This document shows, one piece after another, positions 26,916 through 35,500 of a stretch of 64,000 nucleotides of DNA (position 1 is the stretch's first letter; every line of letters starts with the position of its first letter). The position numbers and the translations under genes are program-made. Below the pieces are notes generated by a model. The model did no database searches. It had not been told where the DNA came from and was given only the letters and a program-made list of their open reading frames with translations. This DNA is from Mesorhizobium sp. YIM 152430. GTDB taxonomy: Bacteria > Pseudomonadota > Alphaproteobacteria > Rhizobiales > Rhizobiaceae. The stretch is from the NCBI RefSeq assembly GCF_029210365.1, contig NZ_JARGES010000015.1:1-64000 (forward strand), in the 5' to 3' direction.

Positions 26916-27464
26916 ATGGCCGAAGACTTGATCCGCTACGACATTCTCGCGCAGGAAGCCCTGCGCGGCGTCATGCGCAAGGTCCTGTCGGAAGTGGCGA
27001 AGACCGGCCTGCCCGGCAACCACCATTTCTTCATCACCTTCCTGACCCGAGCGCCGGGCGTGCGGATATCGAGCCGCCTGCGCGAGCGTTATCCGGACCA
27101 GATGACCATCGTCGTCCAGTTCCAGTACTGGGACCTGAAGGTGACCGATACCGGCTTCGAGATCGGCCTGTCCTTCGCCGACGTTCCCGAAAAGCTCGAA
27201 ATCCCGTTCTCCGCCGTGCGGGGCTTCTACGATCCCTCGGTCAATTTCGAACTGGAATTCGACGTGCGCGCCGATGAGGCGCCGGAAATCGGTTCGGAAC
27301 TGGTCGCCGAGATCAAGCCCGTCGCCACGCCACCGAAAAAGCCCACCGCCGTCAAGAAGGCCGAGAAGGTCGAACTGGCTACTAAGGACGACGAGGCGGG
27401 GGACAAGGGTGCCGACAAGGCGAGCGCACAGGTCGTATCCCTCGATTCCTTCCGCAAGAAGTAG
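26916..27464 (+). CDS. sspB: SspB, ClpXP adaptor for ssrA-tagged proteins
   Basis: A 182-residue alpha-type SspB. The substrate-binding domain occupies residues about 1-130 (MAEDLIRYDILAQEALRGV at the start, then HHFFITFLTRAPGV and MTIVVQFQYWDLKV). A Lys/Ala/Glu-rich flexible linker follows, and the C-terminal peptide VVSLDSFRKK is the part that docks on ClpX in this family. It delivers proteins bearing the tmRNA tag to ClpXP; the tmRNA gene itself ends 140 bp upstream on the same strand. Confidence 0.94.
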   Translation: MAEDLIRYDILAQEALRGVMRKVLSEVAKTGLPGNHHFFITFLTRAPGVRISSRLRERYPDQMTIVVQFQYWDLKVTDTGFEIGLSFADVPEKLEIPFSAVRGFYDPSVNFELEFDVRADEAPEIGSELVAEIKPVATPPKKPTAVKKAEKVELATKDDEAGDKGADKASAQVVSLDSFRKK

Positions 27465-27466
27465 CC

Positions 27467-27655
27467 ATGGGCGAAATCGTCAATCTCCGGCTGCTGCGCA
27501 AGCGCCGCAAGCGGGACGACGATGCCGCCACCGCCGAAGCGAACCGCCGCAAGCATGGCCGCACGCTTGTCGAGCGCAAGGCGCAGGAGGCTGCGGAAAA
27601 GGCCCGCGCCGCCCATCTCGATGCGCATCGCCTGACATCCGAAGCGGACGAATGA
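27467..27655 (+). CDS. DUF4169 family small protein
   Basis: A 62-residue highly charged protein starting MGEIVNLRLLRKRRKRDDD, the DUF4169 signature, with NRRKHGRTLVERK in the middle. It is rich in Arg, Lys, Ala and Glu and probably helical. Function unknown. It begins 3 bp after the sspB stop codon and overlaps the next gene by ATGA, so it belongs to an sspB-DUF4169-RHH operon. Confidence 0.8.
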   Translation: MGEIVNLRLLRKRRKRDDDAATAEANRRKHGRTLVERKAQEAAEKARAAHLDAHRLTSEADE

Positions 27656-27882
27656 GCGGCATCGTCAAGCGATCCTTGTCGATCCGCGGCCACCGCACGA
27701 GCATTTCGCTGGAAGATGCATTCTTCGACGAAATGGCGCGCCTGGCCGAAGAGCGCTCGATGTCGCTGGCGGCGCTGGTGGCCGAGATCGATGCGACAAG
27801 GGACCGGCGGACCAACCTGTCGTCGGCTTTGCGCCTTTTCGTGCTCGAGCATCTCAAGCAGCGGAGAAATCCCGTTCAGTAG
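27652..27882 (+). CDS. Ribbon-helix-helix domain protein (RHH_4 type)
   Basis: A 76-residue protein with the pattern VKRSLSIRGHRTSISLEDAF followed by AALVAEIDATR and SALRLFVLEHL, matching the small ribbon-helix-helix family common in Rhizobiales. The ribbon strand is RTSISLE. It is probably a DNA-binding dimer, but the target is unknown. The start overlaps the DUF4169 stop (ATGA); the 3' end overlaps the convergent AsmA gene by 7 bp. Confidence 0.8.
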   Translation: MSGIVKRSLSIRGHRTSISLEDAFFDEMARLAEERSMSLAALVAEIDATRDRRTNLSSALRLFVLEHLKQRRNPVQ

Positions 27883-30800
27883 AGTCCGTCGCGGCCGAGC
27901 AATCCGTCGATCGTCAAATTCTCGGGGCGGAATATCTCCGCACCAGCCGGAGGGGCCGGAGCCGGCAAAGGCGTCGGCAACGACGATTCGGGCTCGAAAG
28001 CGCCCTCCTGTTGCAGGAAGCGCTCGACGTCGAGTTGGAACGCGCCGGCGTCGTTGGTTTCCTGTTCCCGCTGCCGCGCCGCTTCCTCTGCTGCCTGGCG
28101 AATGCGCTCTGCCTGCTCGGCGCGACGCGCGGCCTCTTCCTCCGCCAGCCGCGCCGCTTCCTCTGCCGCCCGCTCGGCTTCCTCGGCTCTTCGCTGTTCC
28201 TCTTCAGCCGCCTCGCGCGCGATTCGCGCCGCTTCCTCGCGCAGGAAGATTTCGGCCTCCTCGCGCCTGCGCTCCTCGAGGCGCTGAAGGCGCGCCTGTT
28301 CCTGTGCCGCGAAGTAGCGGTTCTCGCGGCGCAGGCGCTGCGCTTCCAGAAGGCTCGCCTGCAACGCCTCGACGCGCGCCTGCTCGATTTCGAGTGCGCG
28401 TTGCGTCAGGAATTGGGCGAGCGGCTGGGTATCGAACCGGATGTCGGGATCGCTCGGCGGGCCGTCGACGAGAATGCGGACGGCAGGCGTCGAGCCGACC
28501 AGTTGTTCGTCGCCGGCATCGTAGGAAACAAGCGCATCGACCGAAATGCTGCCCCGAGACAGGTCGGCGCGCACATCCGCGCTCACATCGGCCCCTTCGC
28601 CGTCGAGGCGGATCGGCGGTGCGCGCAACTGTCCGCCGGCCATCGACAAGGCGATTTCGCCGGCCCGCGCCTCGAACACGCCCCTGCCGATGATTTCGGG
28701 CGCGAAGCGCTGCGTCGCATCCTCGTCGAGGTCGCGGCCGATACGGTCGGCCGCCGCAAGCAGACCCGGAAAGGCACTCCCATCGAGCCCACGAATCGCA
28801 ACCTCCGGAACGTCGAGGCTGACGGTTCCCGACAGAGAGCTCATCATCGTGTCGAAGGTTCGCCCGTTCGAACTTGCAACGGCCGAAAGATCGAATGCCC
28901 CGTCAAGCGCAGGCTGGTTGAGCAGATCGGAAAGCGCGCCGCCGGTCAGCGCCAGTTGCGCCTGGAAAAGCGCCGTTCCCGAATTATTGGCCAGTTCGGC
29001 AAAGCCGCGCAGCCCGCCACCCGCGATCCGGCCGGACAGGCCGTTGAGCCGCAGTCCCTCCGGTCCGAAACGCATCTCGGCCGACATGTCCGTCAACGAT
29101 TCCGGCCCGATCTCGGCGCGACCGGCCGTCAGGTCGACATTGGCCGAGAAAAGATCGCTGGCCGCCGCATTGAAAGGCACCGACCCGTCCTCCAATGCAG
29201 CCTCGCCGACAACCAGCGATGCCAGCCAGCCGAGATTGATTTCCGGCATGTCGAGCGCACCGGCCAGATGCGGGCGGCCGTTGCGCATGTCGATGTTGAG
29301 GTCGCCGCTCAGCACCTGATCGAGGGCGGTTCCGGCGATCCCCGAAAGGACGACGAGCCCGTCTTCGGCATCGACGCCAGCGCGGATATCGAAGGGCAGG
29401 CCGGCGGTCATGCCGGGCAGCGAGACGCCCGCCGTCGCGAGCCAGCCGGACAGATCGTCCGTGTCGAGCGTCATCGAGCCTTGAACCCTGGCCTTTGAGC
29501 CGTCCAGCCGCAGCGTCCCGTCGAAGCTGGCGTCGAGCCCGTCGCCGCGCAGGCCGAGCGACGTTTCCGCACCGCGGGAAAGTGCGCCCGCCACCCGCGC
29601 GGTGGCTTCCGCCGGTCCGACGAAACCGAGCGGCAGGCCGGGCAACCCGGCCAGAGCGTAAAGCGCGGCCGGCTCGTCATTGCGCATCGACAGGTTGAGA
29701 CCGATCGGCAGATCGGCGACCGGCAGGTCCGTGCGCGGACTCGTCAGCGTCAGTTGAAGTGCGGTCCCGCCGATGCTTCCATTGGCACTGACCGCCCCGC
29801 CCTCGCCTTCGACGGCGCTGGCGACGAAATCGAGGGCGGCGTTCTCGAAAAGGCCCGGATAGGCGCGCGCGCGCGCCGAAAGCTCCGCCAGTGCCTGGTT
29901 GTCGGGAAAGCGCCCGGCAAGCGCATCGACCAGCGGCGCAAGATCGACCGCGATCACCGAAGCATCGACATGGCCGGTCGGCGTCGCGCCGAGGCCGTGC
30001 AGCGAGGCGGTGGCGCTGACATTGGCGCCGGCAAGGTCGCCGACCGCAAGTCGGTCCACTTCTATCTGCCCGTCGCGCAGGCGAACCGCCGTATCGAGCG
30101 TGCCTGCTTCCAGGCCGTCAAGCATCACCGGCCCCGCCTTCAGGTCGATGTCGACATCGCGATCTTCCAGACGCGCCGTCCCGCTCTGGCTGATGAAGAG
30201 CGAGGCGAAGGCGCGCATGGCGGGAAGGTCGAGCCGGTCGCCGTCGAGCGCGATGCGCAGGGACGGCCGCATGTCCGGCGGTGTCGCGCTGTCGATCTCG
30301 CCGCGGAACACCGCTCCGCCCAGGGCGAGTTCGAGGTCGCGGAAGGACTGGCGTTCGCGCGACAGCGCCACCTCGGCGCTGAAGCCGCCCGGCGGCAGTC
30401 GCCGGATCGCCTCGTCGACATCGCGCGCGAGCCATGACGCAAAGCCTGAAGGCTGGTTGACCGCCACCAGAAGCTCGCCCTGAAATTCAAGCCCGTTCGC
30501 CGCAACCAGGTCGCCGCTCGCCTCGATCGTCGAGCGTCCTGGAAGAAGCGCGCGCAAATTGTTGATTCGCCAACCCGTTTCGGAAGGCTGGGCATTGAGC
30601 GTCAGGTCGCGGATCGTGGTGTCGCCGGCAACGAGCGCAGGCAGATTGACCTCGACCGTTCCAGGGATCGCAGGCTTCGGCAGAGCGGCGAACAGGCGCT
30701 CGATTCCGGCAAGCCGGGTTTCCAGACTCGCCGTCCCCGGCTCCGTGCCCTCGTCGAGCCTGATCTGCGCGCCGTCGGCGGCGATGAAGAAGCGTGGATC

Positions 30801-31697
30801 GGCACCGAAATCGAGCCCGCCGCGGCCGCTCGCGATGTAGGGATTCTCGACCGGCCCGGTCTGGTAGGTGAACTCGGGAATGTCGAGCGCGTCGTGGTCG
30901 ATATCGAAATTTCCGGTCACCCGATGGGCTGAAACCGCCGCTGAGGGCTGATTTTCCGGCTGGTTGTCGACCATTTCGGCACGAAACTGGCCCGAATAGA
31001 CGGCTTTTCCGTCCGAAATCCGGGCGCTTCCGTCGGTTTCGACGAGAAATGGCGAGCCGAAAGGCGACGCCCGGAGCCTGACGCGGATCGCTCCGTTGTC
31101 GAACGTTCCGGTCGACAGGCCGATCGATGTCTGCACGCCGTCGACGGCGCCGGTCCCCTCGAGCCGCCATGGGCCGGCGAGGGTCTGGGCGGAAATCCGG
31201 GCGTCGAGATTGGACACGCGATGCAGCCGCTCGCTCTTGCGATGGAACAGGCGCACCTCGCCATCCTCGACCGAGATGTTCTCGAAGGTGATCTGGCGGA
31301 CCGCATCGCCACCGGGGCGCTCGATCCAGTCGAGACTGCCGCTTTCGTCGAGTTCGACGGTCACGATCGGCCGGACGAGCCGCATGTCGAAGATCAGGAT
31401 CTCGCCGCGCAGGAAGGGCGCGAGTTCGGCGTCCATCGAAAACGTCTCGACCTGCATGGCCGGCTCGCCGCCCGGACCGCCCGCGACCGAGACATTGGCG
31501 AAGGTGACGGAGGGGAACGGCAGAAGCCGGGCGCTCGCCTCGCCGTCGACGGTGACGTCGCGTCCGAGGATGCGGCTCGCCTCGCGCTCGAAATCGGCGC
31601 GATAGGACGTCCAGTCGACGAAGAACGGCCCCACCAGCGCCACAGAGAGCGCCAGAACGATCAAACCGCCGATAATGACAAAGAGGCGCGCCAGCAA
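27876..31697 (-). CDS. Large AsmA-family protein with C-terminal coiled coil
   Basis: A 1273-residue protein. An N-terminal membrane anchor (about residues 5-27) is followed by the AsmA signature VDWTSYRADFEREASRILGRDVTVDGEA. A long repetitive beta-rich region with many DxDxxxL-type strands follows, and an AsmA-like C-terminal domain (about 850-1090). AsmA/TamB-type proteins form lipid-transfer bridges across the periplasm. Unusually, residues about 1101-1213 are a Glu/Ala/Arg-rich coiled coil with repeats of RAEEAERAAEEAARLAEEE type, then a Pro-rich linker and a conserved-looking tail ENLTIDGLLGRDGLY. The start is a TTG at 31697 preceded by GGGAG; no ATG fits the anchor better. Role in this organism unknown. 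Confidence 0.85.
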   Translation of the reverse strand: MLARLFVIIGGLIVLALSVALVGPFFVDWTSYRADFEREASRILGRDVTVDGEASARLLPFPSVTFANVSVAGGPGGEPAMQVETFSMDAELAPFLRGEILIFDMRLVRPIVTVELDESGSLDWIERPGGDAVRQITFENISVEDGEVRLFHRKSERLHRVSNLDARISAQTLAGPWRLEGTGAVDGVQTSIGLSTGTFDNGAIRVRLRASPFGSPFLVETDGSARISDGKAVYSGQFRAEMVDNQPENQPSAAVSAHRVTGNFDIDHDALDIPEFTYQTGPVENPYIASGRGGLDFGADPRFFIAADGAQIRLDEGTEPGTASLETRLAGIERLFAALPKPAIPGTVEVNLPALVAGDTTIRDLTLNAQPSETGWRINNLRALLPGRSTIEASGDLVAANGLEFQGELLVAVNQPSGFASWLARDVDEAIRRLPPGGFSAEVALSRERQSFRDLELALGGAVFRGEIDSATPPDMRPSLRIALDGDRLDLPAMRAFASLFISQSGTARLEDRDVDIDLKAGPVMLDGLEAGTLDTAVRLRDGQIEVDRLAVGDLAGANVSATASLHGLGATPTGHVDASVIAVDLAPLVDALAGRFPDNQALAELSARARAYPGLFENAALDFVASAVEGEGGAVSANGSIGGTALQLTLTSPRTDLPVADLPIGLNLSMRNDEPAALYALAGLPGLPLGFVGPAEATARVAGALSRGAETSLGLRGDGLDASFDGTLRLDGSKARVQGSMTLDTDDLSGWLATAGVSLPGMTAGLPFDIRAGVDAEDGLVVLSGIAGTALDQVLSGDLNIDMRNGRPHLAGALDMPEINLGWLASLVVGEAALEDGSVPFNAAASDLFSANVDLTAGRAEIGPESLTDMSAEMRFGPEGLRLNGLSGRIAGGGLRGFAELANNSGTALFQAQLALTGGALSDLLNQPALDGAFDLSAVASSNGRTFDTMMSSLSGTVSLDVPEVAIRGLDGSAFPGLLAAADRIGRDLDEDATQRFAPEIIGRGVFEARAGEIALSMAGGQLRAPPIRLDGEGADVSADVRADLSRGSISVDALVSYDAGDEQLVGSTPAVRILVDGPPSDPDIRFDTQPLAQFLTQRALEIEQARVEALQASLLEAQRLRRENRYFAAQEQARLQRLEERRREEAEIFLREEAARIAREAAEEEQRRAEEAERAAEEAARLAEEEAARRAEQAERIRQAAEEAARQREQETNDAGAFQLDVERFLQQEGAFEPESSLPTPLPAPAPPAGAEIFRPENLTIDGLLGRDGLY

Positions 31698-31783
31698 TCC
31701 GCTCCCGCTCAGATATCCTCGTGAGAACCGACTTTAACGGCTTGTCCGCGTCGATACAGTGGCAAACCCGAATTGCCCGATCA

Positions 31784-33199
31784 TTATTGCGCGCGCGGCA
31801 GGATTTTCCCCGGATTCATGATGTTGTCGGGATCGAGCGCCGCCTTGATCGCCCGCATGTAGTCGAGGCCGGGTCCCAGTTCGTGAACGAGATAGCCGGC
31901 CTTGCCCTGACCGACGCCATGTTCGCCGGTGCAGGTGCCATCCATGGCGATGGCGCGCATGTTGAGCCGGCCGACGAACGCTTCCGCCTGTGCGATCTCG
32001 TCGCGATCATCACCGTCGACCAGCACGAGAACGTGGAAGTTCCCGTCACCGACATGGCCGACGATCGGCGCGATCAGACCCTGTTCGGCGATGTCGGCCT
32101 CGGTCTCGGCGATGCACTCGGCCAGCCGCGAGATCGGGACGCAGACATCCGTGGTGATCGCCTTGCTGCCGGGGCGAAGGCCAAGCCCGGCCCAATAGGA
32201 ATCATGGCGGGCTTTCCAAAGCTTCGTCCGCTCCTCGGCGACATTGGTCCACTGGAACGGCCCGCCGCCAAACTCGTCGGCGATCTGGCCGAACAGATCC
32301 GCCTGTTCGGCCACGCCTGCCTCCGACCCGTGGAATTCAAGGAACAGGCAGGGGCTCTCCGCATAGGAAAGTTTGGAATACTGGTTGATCGCCCGCATTC
32401 CCAGCGCATTGATGAGTTCGATCCTCGCCACCGGCACTCCCATCTGGATGGTCGCGATCACCGCCTGGCAGGCAGCGTCGACGCTGGGAAACTGGCACAC
32501 GCCTCCTGAAATCGCCTGCGGAATGCCGTAGAGCTTCAAGGTCAGCGAGGTAATGATGCCGAGCGTGCCTTCGGCGCCGATCAGAAGACGGGTCAGATCA
32601 TAGCCGGCCGAGGATTTGCGCGCCCGCCGTCCCGTCTGGACGACGCGGCCGTCGGGCATGACGGCGCGCAGCGAGATGACATTGTCGCGCATCGTGCCGT
32701 AGCGCACCGCATTGGTGCCCGAAGCGCGGGTCGACGCCATGCCGCCGAGGCTCGCATTGGCGCCTGGATCGATGGGAAAGAACAGGCCGGTATCGCGCAG
32801 ATGGGTGTTCAGATCCTCGCGCGTCACGCCGGGCTCGACTGTGCAGTCGAGGTCTTCGGCGTTCACGGCCGTCACGCGGTTCATGCGCGACAGGTCGAGC
32901 GAAATGCCGCCGCCGGGCGCATTGACATGGCCTTCGAGCGACGTGCCGGTGCCGAAGGCGATGACCGGAACGCGGTGTGCCGCACACAGCCTGACGACGG
33001 CCTGCACGTCGCTTTCGCTTTCGGCGAAGACCACGCCGTCGGGAAGCTGGGCGGGAATGTAGCTCGTCGAATGGGCGTGCTGTTCGCGAATCGCCCTGCC
33101 CGCCTGGAAGCGATCGCCGAAATCGGCGGCCAGCGTTTCGAGGACGCGCGCGATTCCGGTTTCGTTGCGTTCGATGTCGACGAGTTCTGCCAGTGCCAT
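31784..33199 (-). CDS. FAD-binding oxidoreductase, probable D-lactate dehydrogenase (cytochrome) / GlcD family
   Basis: A 471-residue enzyme. The N-terminal PCMH-type FAD domain (about residues 40-220) contains VIAFGTGTSLEGHVNAPGG and FFPIDPGANASLGGMASTRA. The C-terminal FAD-oxidase domain includes HVGDGNFHVLVLVD and GEHGVGQGKAGYL, the metal-binding histidine motifs of 2-hydroxyacid dehydrogenases. It most resembles mitochondrial-type D-lactate dehydrogenases and the GlcD subunit; the absence of glcE and glcF neighbours favours a stand-alone D-2-hydroxyacid dehydrogenase. Divergent from the thioesterase gene. Confidence 0.88.
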   Translation of the reverse strand: MALAELVDIERNETGIARVLETLAADFGDRFQAGRAIREQHAHSTSYIPAQLPDGVVFAESESDVQAVVRLCAAHRVPVIAFGTGTSLEGHVNAPGGGISLDLSRMNRVTAVNAEDLDCTVEPGVTREDLNTHLRDTGLFFPIDPGANASLGGMASTRASGTNAVRYGTMRDNVISLRAVMPDGRVVQTGRRARKSSAGYDLTRLLIGAEGTLGIITSLTLKLYGIPQAISGGVCQFPSVDAACQAVIATIQMGVPVARIELINALGMRAINQYSKLSYAESPCLFLEFHGSEAGVAEQADLFGQIADEFGGGPFQWTNVAEERTKLWKARHDSYWAGLGLRPGSKAITTDVCVPISRLAECIAETEADIAEQGLIAPIVGHVGDGNFHVLVLVDGDDRDEIAQAEAFVGRLNMRAIAMDGTCTGEHGVGQGKAGYLVHELGPGLDYMRAIKAALDPDNIMNPGKILPRAQ

Positions 33200-33329
33200 G
33201 TCCGCTCCTCCATTCGCCGCTGCCCGATCTGTGGACCACCGGTTCCCTGTTCTGTATCGCTATCCGCCGAGCGTGCAAATCGGTTTCGGTTCGACGCCGC
33301 CCGAACATGAACAAGGAGGAGCCACCAAT

Positions 33330-33812
33330 ATGTCGATAGCCGCACCCGTAATGTCCCGCGTGATGGAGGTCGAAAAGGACTGGATCGACTATAACGGCCA
33401 CCTCAACATGGCCTACTATAACGTGCTGTTCGATCGCTGCTCCGACGAGGCATTCGCGATGCTGGGCATGGGGCCGGCTTACGCGCAGGAGCGGCGGCTG
33501 ACTACCTACACGGCCGAAATCCACGTCTGCTACGTTCGCGAACTGCATCTAGGCAACAAGGTGACCTGCTCGTTCCAGCTTCTCGATTTCGACGAGAAGC
33601 GATTTCACGCCTATCAGGAACTGCGTCATGTCGATGGCTGGCTTGCCGCGACCTGCGAGGTGCTGACGCTGCATGTCGACATGAACGGGCCGAAAGTGGC
33701 GCCCTTCCCGGACGATATTCTCTCCGCCATGAAGGCGATGCACGCCGCTCATGCGAAGCTTCCGACGCCTGAGCGGGCGGGCCGTTCCGTGGGTATCAAG
33801 CGAAAGCCCTGA
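33330..33812 (+). CDS. Hotdog-fold thioesterase family protein
   Basis: A 160-residue single hotdog domain. The YNGHLNMAYYNVLFDR segment places an Asp/Asn and His at the 4HBT active site, and the rest (ERRLTTYTAEIHVCYVREL, LGNKVTCSFQLLDFDEKRFH) follows the 4HBT_2 pattern. Such enzymes hydrolyse acyl-CoA or acyl-carnitine esters; the substrate is unknown. AAGGAGGA about 10 nt before the ATG defines the start; the upstream extension is rejected. Confidence 0.85.
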   Translation: MSIAAPVMSRVMEVEKDWIDYNGHLNMAYYNVLFDRCSDEAFAMLGMGPAYAQERRLTTYTAEIHVCYVRELHLGNKVTCSFQLLDFDEKRFHAYQELRHVDGWLAATCEVLTLHVDMNGPKVAPFPDDILSAMKAMHAAHAKLPTPERAGRSVGIKRKP

Positions 33813-33909
33813 ACGGATCAGATTTTCGTTTGGTTGTGGCGTCGATGCAACAAAGCGCCAACGTTTCCGTTAACCGCCAACTTCGGTAGACATCCAGGGT
33901 TGGCGGGAC

Positions 33910-35046
33910 ATGGACTTGAAAACGGGGGGCGAAAGCCCCGAAGCATGGCACATGACGGACGATCTCCATGCCGAACAGGGCAAGGGAGATCCGTTCGCGG
34001 CCGCCATTCGCGCAACCCGCATGGCGATGATTATCACCAATCCGCGCCTGCCGGACAATCCCATCGTCTTCGCCAATGACGCGTTCCTCCGACTGACGGG
34101 ATATGAGCGCAGCGAAGTCGTCGGACGCAACTGCCGGTTTCTACAGGGGCCCGAGACCGATAGAGGGCATGTCCGTGCGATCCGCGATGCGATCGAGGCG
34201 CGTCGGGATATCAATGTCGACATCCTCAATTATCGCAAGGACGGTTCGACCTTCTGGAATGCCCTCTACATCAGCCCTGTAGCCAACGAGGCCGGCGAAT
34301 TGCAGTTCTATTTCGCCTCCCAGCTCGACGTCAGCGATCGCAAGCGCAGCGAGCATCACACGATACGCGAAAAGGAGCGGTTCGAGCGCGCGGTGGCCGA
34401 AAGGACCGCCGAGTTGGAGGAAGCGCTCGAAACAAGGACCGCGCTTCTTCACGAGGTCGACCATCGCGTGAAGAACAATCTCCAGATGGTGTCGTCGCTG
34501 ATCGTGATGCAGGCACGCACCATTCCCGACGAGAAGATCCGCCAGTCGTTGCGGGAGATGCTCTCGCGCGTGGAGGCTTTGTCGACCGTGCATCGCAGGC
34601 TTTATCAGTCCGACGATGTGGCGCGTTTCGAGGTCGGCGAGTTCTTGCGTGACCTGGTCAGCGATGTGGTGGCCGCCTCGCGGTTTCGCGACATGGAAAC
34701 GCGCTTCGAACTGGACAGCGTGGACATCGCGGCCGGGCGTGCCGCCCCCGTGGCTCTCATCGTCAACGAACTGGTGACGAATGCGCTCAAGCACGCATTC
34801 GACGACATCGATCATCCGATCCTGACGACACGCATCGTGAAATCGGGCGACCGGTTTCGCATCGAGATCGAGGACAACGGGTCCGGCATGAGCGAGGCCA
34901 ATGGGGCGGTTTCGTTCGGCACGAAACTCATTCGCTCGCTTAGCCGTCAGTTGAAGGCGGAGATAAGCTGGGAGGACTGCGGCCCCGGCACACGCGCCAC
35001 CATCGAACTGCCACAGGACGACGCGCCGAAGCAGCCGTCGCCATAG
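33910..35046 (+). CDS. LOV-domain blue-light sensor histidine kinase (HisKA_2 type)
   Basis: A 378-residue soluble kinase. Residues about 30-145 form a LOV (PAS) domain with the flavin-binding [13 protein letters not shown], where Cys75 would form the photoadduct, plus [19 protein letters not shown] coiled linker follows, then the HisKA_2 dimerisation domain [19 protein letters not shown] with phospho-acceptor His185. The ATPase domain has an N-box [15 protein letters not shown] and a G-box IEDNGSGM. All catalytic residues appear intact. The domain order matches the LOV histidine kinases of Brucella and Caulobacter, which feed into general stress control or adhesion. The response regulator gene follows 9 bp downstream. 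Confidence 0.93.
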   Translation: MDLKTGGESPEAWHMTDDLHAEQGKGDPFAAAIRATRMAMIITNPRLPDNPIVFANDAFLRLTGYERSEVVGRNCRFLQGPETDRGHVRAIRDAIEARRDINVDILNYRKDGSTFWNALYISPVANEAGELQFYFASQLDVSDRKRSEHHTIREKERFERAVAERTAELEEALETRTALLHEVDHRVKNNLQMVSSLIVMQARTIPDEKIRQSLREMLSRVEALSTVHRRLYQSDDVARFEVGEFLRDLVSDVVAASRFRDMETRFELDSVDIAAGRAAPVALIVNELVTNALKHAFDDIDHPILTTRIVKSGDRFRIEIEDNGSGMSEANGAVSFGTKLIRSLSRQLKAEISWEDCGPGTRATIELPQDDAPKQPSP

Positions 35047-35055
35047 GAGAATGCC

Positions 35056-35499
35056 ATGGAGCCTCTGAAGATCATCATCGTCGAGGACGAGGCACTGCTC
35101 GCCCTCGAACTGGAAGGACTTATCGAGGACAGCGGCAACGTCGTCGTCGGATGGGCGACGAACCTCGCCGAGGCGATGATTCTGGTCGACGAGAACGAGG
35201 CCGACATCGCGTTTGTCGATCTCAATCTTTCCGATGGACCGACGGGGATCAAGATTGCCGAATACATCCGCGACAGCGGGCGTTCGCTCGCTGTCTTCAT
35301 GACCGCCAATCCGCGCAGCTTGCCGGAAAATTACGCCGGGGCGATCGGCGTCATCTCCAAGCCCTATACGATGAGCGGCCTTATCGCGGCCTTGACCTAT
35401 CTGAAGGAAGGCGTTCGCGAACCGCCGCCGGCAAGTTCGCTTCCGGTCGGATTCTTCCTGTCGCCGCAATATGCGACGCAATGGGCGACGCCCCGATGA
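35056..35499 (+). CDS. Single-domain response regulator
   Basis: A 147-residue protein consisting of one receiver domain. Acidic pocket residues are Glu10-Asp11 (IIIVEDEALLA), the phosphorylated Asp55 is in IAFVDLNLSDGPTG, the switch Thr is in VFMTAN and the conserved Lys in VISKPYTMSGL. No output domain is present; a Pro-containing tail of about 25 residues follows. An AGGAGA ribosome binding site precedes the ATG, and the gene is almost certainly cotranscribed with the LOV kinase. It is likely a phosphate sink or a protein-protein switch similar to LovR or SdrG-like regulators. Confidence 0.92.
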   Translation: MEPLKIIIVEDEALLALELEGLIEDSGNVVVGWATNLAEAMILVDENEADIAFVDLNLSDGPTGIKIAEYIRDSGRSLAVFMTANPRSLPENYAGAIGVISKPYTMSGLIAALTYLKEGVREPPPASSLPVGFFLSPQYATQWATPR

Positions 35500-35500
35500 G

